A stretch of 64,000 nucleotides of DNA from Polyangiaceae bacterium (GTDB lineage Bacteria > Myxococcota_A > Polyangia > Polyangiales > Polyangiaceae), in contig JADJRH010000011.1 of the NCBI GenBank assembly GCA_016712345.1, positions 4,774,001 through 4,838,000 of the forward strand, in the 5' to 3' direction. The translations under genes were made by a program, and so were the position numbers. A model generated the notes under the pieces. That model had not been told where the DNA came from. It did not search any database and saw only the letters and a program-made list of their open reading frames with translations. This document shows positions 1 through 8,064 of this stretch, piece after piece (positions within the stretch are counted from its first letter, which is position 1; every line of letters begins with the position of its first letter).

Positions 1-2409
1 TGTATTACCCTGCAAGAAGGGGTTTCAGGTTCGAGCTTTGATGCCACGGTCGACTCAAAAAAGCCTAACAAGAATTTTGATCTTGACCTTGAAACCGGCG
101 ACAAAAAAGACCCGAAGCTGGGCCTTCTCCGGTTTGACTTGAGCGGCGTTCCAACCGCGGCTCGTGTGCAGTCGGCCACGGTCACGTTGCACCAAAAAAC
201 CAACGGCGCGGCGGGGACTGTGAATGTGTACAAAGTCACCGCCTCTTGGGATGAAAGCACAGTCACTTGGAGCAGCTTTGCGAGCGCTTATTCACCGGAT
301 GTTGCGGCGTCGTTTGCAACTGCGGCTGGCAGTTCCAAGGGACTGATTTCGTTTGACGCAACAAATCTCGCCAAAGCCTGGGTGAAAGGGCCAAACTTTG
401 GCCTGGTGCTCAGTGAAAACAGCGACCGCACGCGGTTTAAAACCAAAGAAGCGCAGGTCATTCAGAAACGACCGCGGCTTGATTTGTGTTATCTACCCCC
501 TGCCAGTCCACCTCCCATGTGGACTTGTAATCCCAATCAATATGGCACAGGAGACGGGTGTGACTGCAACTGCGGCTTTGCCGACCTTGACTGTTTCCAA
601 CCCAATCAACCTGTCAATGGTTGCGCGGCCGGGGAGATCTGCACCTCAATGGGCACCTGCAAAGCGGTGCCGGCCGGCTGGACATGTGCGGCCGATGGGT
701 ATGATGCCGGTGACGTTTGCAACTGCGACTGCGGCGCACCCGATCCCGATTGCGACATCCCCTACAATTGGGTTGTCGGGTGTCCCGACTGGACGTACAC
801 ATGCGACGAAAATGGTCAATGCCAGGCGCCTGTTTGCGGTGATGGCGTTGTGAGCGGGTATGAAGAATGTGATCCGCCCGACGGCGTGACGTGTGACTCC
901 AACTGTCAGATTATCTACCCACCCGAAGCGTCGTGCAATGACCTGATCGACGACGACCAGGATGAGCTGTACGACTGCCAAGATCCCGATTGTCAGGCGC
1001 TCGGGGTGTGTACACCCGGCTCCACACCCACAGGCGGCGCTTGTACAGCGCAAACCGATTGCGCGGCCAACAACAATGATCCCTTCTGCATCACAGAGTC
1101 GCAATCTGAGTGGTTGAACGGGTATTGCTCGGAGTATTGCGACTATTTCACCAACGATTGCGCTGCGGGCGCTGTGTGCCTACCCATCACATCCGTCGCG
1201 GGATTGTGCTTCGACGGGTGCACTTCCAATTCAGACTGCCGCGCCGGGTACAGCTGCCAAGATTTTGGCTTTGGAACCCCCGTTTGCTGGCCGGCACCTG
1301 AAACCTGTGACAACGGCATTGACGATGACGGTGACGGGGCTGTCGACTGCGACGACAGCGAGTGCTATTGGGATCAGGCGTGCGCCGTCTGCGGTGATGG
1401 CAACATCACCGGTAACGAAGAGTGTGATCCGCCTGACGGCGTAACGTGCGATTCGAACTGTCAGGTGATCTACCCACCGGAGTCGGCTTGCGATGACCTG
1501 TTAGACAACGACAATGACGGCCTTCATGACTGTCAAGACCCGGACTGTCAGGCCCTCGGCGGGTGTACACCCGGTTCCACACCCACCGGCGGCGCTTGCA
1601 CGGTTGCCAGCGACTGCACCGCCAATGCAAACGATCCCTACTGCATTTCTGAAGCGATGTTCGCCTGGCCGGACGGGTATTGTTCAGAGTATTGTGACAA
1701 CTTCACCAACGATTGTGCCGGCGACGGTATGTGCCTTCCCGTCACAGCCAACAGCGGCCTTTGTTTCGACGGTTGCGTTTCAAACGCCGATTGCCGGCCC
1801 GGATACGGCTGTCAAGACCCGGGCGTTGGGGCAACCGTTTGTTGGCCTATACCCGAAATCTGTAACAACGGCATCGACGACAACGGCGACGGCGACGCCG
1901 ATTGCGCCGACGTTTCCTGCGCCAATGACCCGGCGTGCGCCGTTTGCGGCGATGGTCAGGTCACCGGCAACGAAACCTGCGATCCGCCCGATGGGGTCAC
2001 CTGCGACGCCAATTGTCACGTGATCCTTCCGCCGGAAGCGCAGTGCAACAATCTCGTCGACGAAGACGCCGACGGCTTGTGGGATTGTCAAGATCCCGAC
2101 TGTCAGGCGCTCGGGGTGTGTACACCTGGCACCACGGCAACGGGTGGAGCGTGCACGTCACAAAATGGGTGCGCGGCCACTGGAAACGATCCGTTCTGCA
2201 TCAACGAAACAGACTTTGGTTGGCCGGGCGGGTATTGTTCAGAGTATTGCTCGGTCAGTCAAAACGATTGCACACCCGACGCGTTCTGCGCCGCTGTCAC
2301 CGGTGGGGACGTGGGTCTGTGTCTAGACGGCTGTTCCAGCGACGCCGATTGTCGCGCGGGGTACACCTGCGGCGACTTTGGCAACGGCATGGGCTGCATC
2401 CTTCTGTAA
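1..2409 (+). CDS. Secreted DNRLRE-domain protein with three large Cys-rich repeats (5' truncated)
   Basis: The frame is already open at base 1, so the start and any signal peptide lie upstream. The first ~165 visible residues resemble a DNRLRE/CBM96-type beta-sandwich (pattern LGLLRFDLSGVP, then AWVKG). The rest is extremely Cys-rich: blocks beginning CGDG and continuing EECDPPDGVTCDSNC match the myxobacterial disulfide-repeat/DUF4215 type, followed by an Asp-rich CN-LIDDD type motif and EGF-like Cys pairs. These form three tandem units. Such proteins are exported and disulfide-stabilised on the surface or in the periplasm; a binding role is inferred from the DNRLRE domain only. It ends with TAA and is convergent with the DUF262 gene. 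Confidence 0.85.
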   Translation, partial: CITLQEGVSGSSFDATVDSKKPNKNFDLDLETGDKKDPKLGLLRFDLSGVPTAARVQSATVTLHQKTNGAAGTVNVYKVTASWDESTVTWSSFASAYSPDVAASFATAAGSSKGLISFDATNLAKAWVKGPNFGLVLSENSDRTRFKTKEAQVIQKRPRLDLCYLPPASPPPMWTCNPNQYGTGDGCDCNCGFADLDCFQPNQPVNGCAAGEICTSMGTCKAVPAGWTCAADGYDAGDVCNCDCGAPDPDCDIPYNWVVGCPDWTYTCDENGQCQAPVCGDGVVSGYEECDPPDGVTCDSNCQIIYPPEASCNDLIDDDQDELYDCQDPDCQALGVCTPGSTPTGGACTAQTDCAANNNDPFCITESQSEWLNGYCSEYCDYFTNDCAAGAVCLPITSVAGLCFDGCTSNSDCRAGYSCQDFGFGTPVCWPAPETCDNGIDDDGDGAVDCDDSECYWDQACAVCGDGNITGNEECDPPDGVTCDSNCQVIYPPESACDDLLDNDNDGLHDCQDPDCQALGGCTPGSTPTGGACTVASDCTANANDPYCISEAMFAWPDGYCSEYCDNFTNDCAGDGMCLPVTANSGLCFDGCVSNADCRPGYGCQDPGVGATVCWPIPEICNNGIDDNGDGDADCADVSCANDPACAVCGDGQVTGNETCDPPDGVTCDANCHVILPPEAQCNNLVDEDADGLWDCQDPDCQALGVCTPGTTATGGACTSQNGCAATGNDPFCINETDFGWPGGYCSEYCSVSQNDCTPDAFCAAVTGGDVGLCLDGCSSDADCRAGYTCGDFGNGMGCILL
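832..2409 (+). repeat. Three tandem in-gene Cys-rich repeat units of about 553 bp
   Basis: Units start at the CGDG codons near 832, 1387 and 1939, giving periods of about 555 and 552 bp; the third is shorter and ends at the stop codon. Each encodes CGDG, ECDPPDG, an Asp-rich loop, a CTPGSTPTGG-like spacer and an EYC/DGC Cys cluster. Near-identical stretches persist at DNA level, including a GTGTACAC octamer in each unit. The pattern indicates intragenic duplication. Confidence 0.85.
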
Positions 2410-2444
2410 ATCATACCCCCCAAAAAAACCTTCCCTTATCGGGG

Positions 2445-2475
2445 CCCGCGCGATGTTTCTACCTCATCGCGCGGG
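2445..2475. terminator. Hairpin between convergent genes
   Basis: CCCGCGCGATG at 2445-2455 pairs perfectly with CATCGCGCGGG at 2465-2475 around a 9-nt loop. It lies between the + strand gene ending at 2409 and the minus-strand gene ending at 2510. No U-tract follows directly on the + strand; on the minus strand a run of seven T (plus strand A 2422-2428) lies about 17 nt beyond the stem, so it fits better as terminator for the minus-strand operon. Confidence 0.5.
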
Positions 2476-2509
2476 TCGCTGACACCGATCTCCAAAGCGA
2501 TAGAACGTG

Positions 2510-4210
2510 TCAGGGGAATGCACCTGGGAAAAGGCGTTTGCCGGCGGCAGCAAACTTTTTTTCTTCCATCTGATTGAGATCGCGTTCGCGAATTTCAGTA
2601 AATTTTTGGATTCCGTTGTCGCCTTTGGAAAAGGCACGAACCGCCTGGTGCGACAAGAGTTGAGCTTTGATCAACTTGGTATCGCGAACCTGGCCCGAAT
2701 TCAGATCTTGGCGAAATGCGTCGATTTCATCAGGATGAAGAAGCACCCGCAATGCAGCGGGTTCTGCGGAGTTGGCCTTTTTGGGCAAGTTGATTCTCGC
2801 CATCGCCCGCCCTCCCAACTCAGCAAGTAACATGGGTGTTTCCGGATGCCCGTGATCGGCCATTCTGTTTGCGAGGCACCAAGCCAGCGCTCTCGATCGG
2901 GAACCTCGAAAGTCAAACCGAGGTAAGTTTTTTCGCTGCACGTTGCGCGAGAACGGTTCGGGCTGCCGGCCGGCCGCAATGGCGGTGGCCTGGCGCTCCA
3001 GGGTCAGGTATGAAGTGCGAATAAACGGACTCAACACCTCGGCGTACGAAGTGAACCAAAGCCAGTCTTCAAGTCTGTCCAACGCTTCTGCTGTTGGTTC
3101 GGGCTGGTCGTCAAAAACGCGCCCCAGAACGACCAGCTGGATCATGTTGGGAATGTGGGCGGGGTTGTGCAGGCCCCTAGATCTAAGGAATCTGGCACAC
3201 CGCAACATGGCGGATCCGACTCTCTCCAACACATTTTTCTCGCGAATTTTGGGTGCGATGCCGCTCACGTCTTCGTCGTACACGTCTCGATCGATCAACC
3301 GCTTCGCCACGCGGAGTAACACCTGGTCGTCCAGATTTTCACGATCTTGCCAAAAAAAGTGACCCAGCATTTGAGCGCGAAGCTCGTCGAAGCTGTCGAT
3401 AAGGTCAAAGGAAGGTCGCCATGTGACAGCGTTCATCATGTGAACTTCACTCATTGACACGCCCTGACTGTTCACGCGCTTGAAGGTTTCGGCGGCCAAA
3501 GAAAGATCGTTTGCCGAAAGGACAGTGACAGGAATTTTATACTGCCGAATTGCCTCTGAAACAGAGTCAGAACGCTCAAGATAGTCTGCTATCTGCTTTT
3601 CCAAAATGGCGCGTTGTTCGTTGGTTTGTTCTAACTTACCCACCAAGTTTTTTTCTAACTTACCCACCAAGTCTCTCTGGAACTTAAGCACGCCGCGGGG
3701 AACAAAAATCTCGCGCAACGGGAAATAGTGAAGCGGTGGTTCTTCGCCCCGCAATTCTTCCCTGGTCAAAAATCTCTTCCCTTCAAGGTCATAGAAAACT
3801 TCAAACGCGCTTGCAGGCTCACCCTGCGTTTCGCCGGGTAGAACTTGGGAAGGGTAGAGAGCAAAGTAGAGGGTCATTAGCCGCTGCTCGCCATCCAACA
3901 AATAGCGCTTTGGAACCCCTTCGGGAACCGTGGGAAGTAGAAACGGCCCCAACTCCGTTTTCGGCAAAACCTCCACCTCCTTATCGAGACTTGAACGCAT
4001 TTCCAGGATCATGAGCGATCCGATGGGTATGCCTTTCTTCACGCTGTCAAACAGTTCTAACCGATGTTCTCTGTCCCAAACAAACGGCCTTTGAAACCGT
4101 GGAAGAGCGATCTCCCCTCGGGCAAAGTCTTCCAAGAGTCTCTGAAGAAACTGCACCGAAGGATCGCTGAACAGGGTGCTTTTGGTGGCTAACATGACCG
4201 GCTCCGGCAT
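2510..4210 (-). CDS. DUF262 (GmrS-like) protein, last gene of ATPase/TOPRIM/DUF262 module
   Basis: The N-terminal half carries DUF262 signatures: LPRFQRPFVWD (residues ~36-46), GIPIGSLMI (~60-68) and LLDGEQR (~104-110, the usual DGQQR-type motif). DUF262 is the NTP-binding/hydrolysing half of GmrSD and occurs in other defence proteins such as BrxU. No DUF1524/HNH nuclease motif is evident in the C-terminal part, so this is a DUF262 protein of 566 residues without the usual nuclease partner domain. ATG 4210 sits 2 nt after the stop of the preceding gene, pointing to translational coupling; an upstream in-frame extension would overlap that gene. Role inferred: nucleotide-dependent component of an anti-phage or anti-plasmid system. 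Confidence 0.8.
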   Translation of the reverse strand: MPEPVMLATKSTLFSDPSVQFLQRLLEDFARGEIALPRFQRPFVWDREHRLELFDSVKKGIPIGSLMILEMRSSLDKEVEVLPKTELGPFLLPTVPEGVPKRYLLDGEQRLMTLYFALYPSQVLPGETQGEPASAFEVFYDLEGKRFLTREELRGEEPPLHYFPLREIFVPRGVLKFQRDLVGKLEKNLVGKLEQTNEQRAILEKQIADYLERSDSVSEAIRQYKIPVTVLSANDLSLAAETFKRVNSQGVSMSEVHMMNAVTWRPSFDLIDSFDELRAQMLGHFFWQDRENLDDQVLLRVAKRLIDRDVYDEDVSGIAPKIREKNVLERVGSAMLRCARFLRSRGLHNPAHIPNMIQLVVLGRVFDDQPEPTAEALDRLEDWLWFTSYAEVLSPFIRTSYLTLERQATAIAAGRQPEPFSRNVQRKNLPRFDFRGSRSRALAWCLANRMADHGHPETPMLLAELGGRAMARINLPKKANSAEPAALRVLLHPDEIDAFRQDLNSGQVRDTKLIKAQLLSHQAVRAFSKGDNGIQKFTEIRERDLNQMEEKKFAAAGKRLFPGAFP

Positions 4211-4212
4211 TT

Positions 4213-5226
4213 CTACCGCATTCGAGTGAGAACGGCATTTAGAAACGAACGTACCTCTTCGCGCGCTTCGATTTCTGCATCTTCTGACCTTACCGCCCAT
4301 CCGAACAACTTGCCCACGTCATGCCCAAATCCAGAATTTAACGCCTGACGTTGGGTTGGTGTCAGGTTTTGATAGAGCGCGCGGATACGGTTGACCTCAG
4401 TCCGATCTTGCGTTTCAGCTAGCCTTCTTTGATCACCCGCGAAGCCATTTTTCATGTTGTAGTGATATTGTTGGGATGGCGATAAGGCCTCAAAAACGTC
4501 GACTGTCGCGCGGAGATCATCGTCCCCCCGAGCCCACCGACGAAGCGATGGGATGGTCAGGTAGTTTTCGATCGCCCGGCGACGCAATACTTGGAGATGC
4601 ACTCCCGTGAACTCGTCGGCGGCTTCTCTCCGAGCGTCACGAGCCAGCACTCCTTCAACCGATTGGTGCGTCTCACCCTGCGTTGGCGGGCGCAAAGCGT
4701 CGCTGTCCACCATCACAGATGCGAGCCTCCGCAAGCTTTCGGTTCGGCGGATTTCGGCGATGCGGGGCACAATCGTTGTCCCGCCTCCCATTTCGAAAAC
4801 GAGCGACGCCCTTTTCTCGGCAAGCGCCAACATCTGCCGTTCTTCGGCCCCGGCAATTGCCATTAAAAAAGCGCGGTCGTTGACATTGTTTTCTAAGACT
4901 ATGCGGTAAGGTTGAAGGAGAAGATCAATCGCGTCAGCTATGGGTAACACAGGTGTTGGTTGTGCCCAAACAGCATGCGCCACGCTGTCGATGGCGATCT
5001 CCCAATGGGCCGGCCGCAAGGTCTCTTCGTTGAGGCACGAATCTACCATCTCTTCCCACAATCGAGCAGTGCCAGGGTCGAGACTTGCGACCCACATGCT
5101 GTGGGCGGGGTGAACAAGCGGGTCGGGGATAACTCGATGGCGCAACACCCCACCGAGCCACAACAAAACGTAGAGCCCCAAGCGATCCGACGACTCAAAT
5201 ACCGCGGGCCGAAGCAAGACGCGCAT
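4213..5226 (-). CDS. TOPRIM-like (OLD/DUF4435-type) putative nuclease
   Basis: Not a clear match to a named family by eye, but the order of motifs fits a TOPRIM fold: Glu112 within RIVLENNVNDRAFL, a GGG turn at 147-149, a DxD motif (Asp174, Asp176 in VMVDSDA), then RRAIENYL (216-223), a sequence seen after the acidic motif in OLD-family and DUF4435 proteins. The N-terminal ~100 residues are unrecognised. Length is 338 residues from ATG 5226, which lies 7 nt after the upstream ATPase stop. Sitting directly behind a DUF3696-type ATPase, it resembles a split OLD or PARIS (AriA/AriB) arrangement, so an ATPase-controlled nuclease effector is inferred. Confidence 0.6.
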   Translation of the reverse strand: MRVLLRPAVFESSDRLGLYVLLWLGGVLRHRVIPDPLVHPAHSMWVASLDPGTARLWEEMVDSCLNEETLRPAHWEIAIDSVAHAVWAQPTPVLPIADAIDLLLQPYRIVLENNVNDRAFLMAIAGAEERQMLALAEKRASLVFEMGGGTTIVPRIAEIRRTESLRRLASVMVDSDALRPPTQGETHQSVEGVLARDARREAADEFTGVHLQVLRRRAIENYLTIPSLRRWARGDDDLRATVDVFEALSPSQQYHYNMKNGFAGDQRRLAETQDRTEVNRIRALYQNLTPTQRQALNSGFGHDVGKLFGWAVRSEDAEIEAREEVRSFLNAVLTRMR

Positions 5227-5233
5227 GATCACC

Positions 5234-6547
5234 TCAACCGCGGCGAGCAAGAAACAGCGCGCGTGAAAGTTCTGACCGCTGGCCAAAAGCGCCGACAGGC
5301 CAATCTGCCGGATTGCCCTTCTTGTCAATTTTTACCTGACGGACTAGACTTTCGGTTGCCGCAGATTCACGCGATACCCAGTGCACCGCGAGGTTTTCAG
5401 GTGGAAAGCCCTGGGCAACTTGAAGCAATAGAGTGCTGAGGAGAATCTCAGAGTGGGTTTCAACAAGCAAGATCGGGTTGCAGGGTGCGTTGGAAACCCG
5501 GGCAAGAAACGTGGCAAGACGGCGCTCCGCATCGGCGTGCAAATGCATTTCAGGTTGTTCGATACACAGAATGGGTCGATCACCCAAGTCACCCCGCTCT
5601 GCCATCAGACATAGAGTTAATACAGGCAGCACCTGCGTAACGCCTTCACCGAGGTCTGCAAGTGGAAGGCGCCACGCGGTGCCGACAGGAGTTGCTCGAA
5701 AAAGTGCTTCCCGCTCGTCGATGTCGATGCGCAACGAACAACCGAACAACTCCTCGATTTCCGACGAAACGAGCCCCGTGAGACTACGTCGACCTTCCAA
5801 CTCTTCTCTGCCAAGGTGTTCTTGAACCCAGGCGCCATCGGAATTTTTTGGTGAGGCTTGGTGCGGTATGGCTCGCTTTCGGGGCACGGTTGCCCGCACC
5901 GCTGTGAGCCAATGAACTGTGGAACTCCAGTGGTGCAGCCGATCGATGACAGACTGTAGTATGACTTGCTTGTCAACCGGCAGCGATCCATTCATCCGTG
6001 GGCAGACCCCGTCAAATTGCAGCTTGCCCGACCAGAGCACCTTACGCTCGGCCACCAACTCGTAGTGGCCAATTGTGTCCACCGAAATGCGAAATACATG
6101 GGGCGCTACACCGTCGAGTCGAATTTCCAGATCCCTTAGAACGTGACTACCATCTTTCTCTTCCATAAAGCGAAAAGAAACCGCTTCGTGCGTACCCTTG
6201 GCTCCACGCCAAACGAACGAAAAACCCACTTCATTTAAGCTGTCGAGTCGAGAGCGCAGATCACGGAAAGATGCTCCCTTTGCTGCCTCGGAGGCTAAGT
6301 TCAGTGTTGCCTCCCCACCCACACCAACGGAGCTTGAGAACAAAGAAAGTGCACGAAGCAAGGTGCTTTTTCCGGCATTGTTTTGGCCATAAATCAACGT
6401 CAACGGCGCGAGACGCAAACGCGCGTCGCTGCGAAAACAATGGAGCCTAGAAACGCCGAATTCAGTGAGACGCACGCAACTCACATACCATGGTTCTAAA
6501 TCAACCTGCAACTCGCTCGCAGGAGTTTTGGGGCAGTGCTTGTTCAT
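5234..6547 (-). CDS. AAA/ABC-type ATPase of the DUF3696/OLD-like group
   Basis: Motifs in order: Walker A GQNNAGKS (54-61) after LTLIYG; ABC-type signature region LADLGEGVTQVLP (296-308); Walker B with catalytic acidic pair ILCIEQPEMHLH (326-337); H-loop ETHSE (363-367); and a C-terminal WPVGAFGQR-type tail typical of DUF3696 ATPases. These are SMC/Rad50-like ATPases often found as sensors in OLD, Gabija and PARIS-type defence systems. At 437 residues it is first in a three-gene minus-strand operon. The ATG at 6547 lacks a clear Shine-Dalgarno; a start nearer the YVSCVRLTEFG segment is possible. Confidence 0.85.
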   Translation of the reverse strand: MNKHCPKTPASELQVDLEPWYVSCVRLTEFGVSRLHCFRSDARLRLAPLTLIYGQNNAGKSTLLRALSLFSSSVGVGGEATLNLASEAAKGASFRDLRSRLDSLNEVGFSFVWRGAKGTHEAVSFRFMEEKDGSHVLRDLEIRLDGVAPHVFRISVDTIGHYELVAERKVLWSGKLQFDGVCPRMNGSLPVDKQVILQSVIDRLHHWSSTVHWLTAVRATVPRKRAIPHQASPKNSDGAWVQEHLGREELEGRRSLTGLVSSEIEELFGCSLRIDIDEREALFRATPVGTAWRLPLADLGEGVTQVLPVLTLCLMAERGDLGDRPILCIEQPEMHLHADAERRLATFLARVSNAPCNPILLVETHSEILLSTLLLQVAQGFPPENLAVHWVSRESAATESLVRQVKIDKKGNPADWPVGAFGQRSELSRALFLARRG

Positions 6548-6650
6548 CGTCGGCGAGCCAACGACGGGGACGGAACATGGTGTTGAGGGCTACGGCAGTC
6601 CGAGCCGCGCGGACCGTTTTTCTGTTGCACCGCAAGCGGTCAGGGTCGCC

Positions 6651-7247
6651 TCAATGGGTAGAGTGCTTTGTCCACGCCCCGTATTTGAGGGCGCTCGCCA
6701 TCAACACAAAGTAGCTCACTCCCAAAAGTACATCGTGCCCAATCACCCACGAAACTCCCCGCGACAATAGCCACACAGCCACGTGCAGTCGCACCAGCGC
6801 AAACACCGCAAGCCCCGCGGCGAGAGCAAAATAGCGCTTGAGGTTTACCAGCGGGGTCACACTCCAATCCCAGAGGAGTGGACACAAAAGAGCGAACACC
6901 TCCACGTGTGTACACGAAACAGTGATGTGTACGCTTTCGTGCCCTACCCAAAATTTCACAGGGTCCGGGTGAACGCTCACCAGCCCGGAGGGCTCCAATG
7001 TGAAGCGAAGCGCCCCCACAACTGCCTCGCGAAGCGGCCACCAGTCAAGTTGGAAAGCCCCCCATCGCAGGGCCATACCCATTACCGCGCGGGGCCAAAA
7101 CCGCCGGTCGTCGAAACGCACAGGTAGCAACGCGAGCCAGTTGCGAAGGCGGCTGCCCTCCGCTGTCCCGGCACTTGTTGAGCTTAACTTGCCCTCTACT
7201 GAGCGCGCCGGTTCTTTCGATTTCGCCACGCGCCCACTCCCATCCAC
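6651..7247 (-). CDS. Exosortase/archaeosortase-like membrane protein
   Basis: A 198-residue membrane protein with hydrophobic segments around 105-125, 138-162 and 168-190. Three spaced residues fit the catalytic triad of exosortase/archaeosortase transpeptidases: Cys112 (VSCTHVEVF), Arg153 (FALVRLHV) and His171 (VIGHDV), the last two at the edges of transmembrane segments as in that superfamily. Its start overlaps by 52 bp the 3' end of the gene for a secreted protein ending in a hydrophobic helix and basic cluster, suggesting a dedicated sortase/substrate pair. GTG 7229 is an alternative start. Family assignment is by motif reading only. Confidence 0.55.
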   Translation of the reverse strand: MDGSGRVAKSKEPARSVEGKLSSTSAGTAEGSRLRNWLALLPVRFDDRRFWPRAVMGMALRWGAFQLDWWPLREAVVGALRFTLEPSGLVSVHPDPVKFWVGHESVHITVSCTHVEVFALLCPLLWDWSVTPLVNLKRYFALAAGLAVFALVRLHVAVWLLSRGVSWVIGHDVLLGVSYFVLMASALKYGAWTKHSTH

Positions 7248-7954
7248 ACCGCAAAGAGCGCGCCGCTCAAAACGTTGGGTAGATCGCCCGGACCTCCGTC
7301 GTAACCCGTATCTTCATCAACCAGCCCGTCACAGTCGTCGTCAAGGCCGTTACCAACGTCGGACGCCGTATTTTCAGGGTGAATCTGGTAGTTGTTGTCG
7401 TTGCAGTCACCCGCTTTCAACGTTGTATTAAATGCTTGTTGACAGGCCAGAAAACTTACGTTGGGATCTCCCCAACCGTCACTGTCGTTGTCTTGATAAT
7501 AAAGGCTGCCCGTGTTGTCGTCGATCTGACCGTTGCAGTCGTTGTCGACTCCATCACACGTTTCACCGGCATTGGGGAAAATGTTGGGGTTCTCGTCGTT
7601 GCAGTCGCCCTGCTCCTCGGTCAAGCCATCCCCGTCGTTATCCACGGAAGGGCTATTTCCGCCCGCCCCTCCGCCGCCGGTGGCCGCGCCACCCAGACCC
7701 CCTGTGCCTAAGCCCCCAGCGCCGCCGGCACCTGCGCCGCCGGCACCTGCGCCGCCGGCACCTGCGCCGCCGACACCTGCGCCGGCCGTGCCGCTCGTTG
7801 TGGAGCCTCCGGTTCCGCTTGTGGACGCCCCGCCCGCGCCGCCCGTTTCTGCGTACGCTTGACCTGCAAGCATTATTAAAAGCCCGACCGCCAGGGCTGA
7901 AACCTGACTTCCGATGCTCCCGGCGTGTACGCCGTATCGTTTAGAATAAGCCAT
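7196..7954 (-). CDS. Secreted MopE-like Asp-rich protein with C-terminal membrane anchor
   Basis: A signal peptide (residues 1-35, hydrophobic core LAVGLLIML, cleavage after AYA) is followed by a Gly/Ala-rich linker (~38-100), then repeated DNDGDG, GDCNDENPNIFPNA and CDGVDNDCNGQIDD motifs typical of MopE-like putative metal-binding repeats (~105-225). The end has a hydrophobic stretch LPNVLSGALFAVWMGVG and a basic tail RNRKNRR, the layout of a C-terminal sorting signal. The next gene downstream encodes an exosortase-like protein and overlaps this one, so surface anchoring by that enzyme is inferred. The recognition motif does not match PEP-CTERM or MYXO-CTERM. Confidence 0.75.
   Translation of the reverse strand: MAYSKRYGVHAGSIGSQVSALAVGLLIMLAGQAYAETGGAGGASTSGTGGSTTSGTAGAGVGGAGAGGAGAGGAGAGGAGGLGTGGLGGAATGGGGAGGNSPSVDNDGDGLTEEQGDCNDENPNIFPNAGETCDGVDNDCNGQIDDNTGSLYYQDNDSDGWGDPNVSFLACQQAFNTTLKAGDCNDNNYQIHPENTASDVGNGLDDDCDGLVDEDTGYDGGPGDLPNVLSGALFAVWMGVGAWRNRKNRRAQ
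7721..7780 (-). repeat. Four 15-bp tandem repeats in the Gly/Ala linker
   Basis: GCCGCCGGCACCTGC is repeated at 7721, 7736, 7751 and, with one change, 7766. On the coding strand it specifies AGGAG repeats of the linker. Copy number is likely to vary by slippage. Confidence 0.85.
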
Positions 7955-8064
7955 AAGACGTGCGATCGTGCCGAGGTTACGGGGAGGTCACAAGAGTTTT
8001 TTGGTGAGAGCAGGTTTGTGGCGGGAGGCTGCGTCTCGAGCAACTCACTTTGTGTCAGGTCGCT

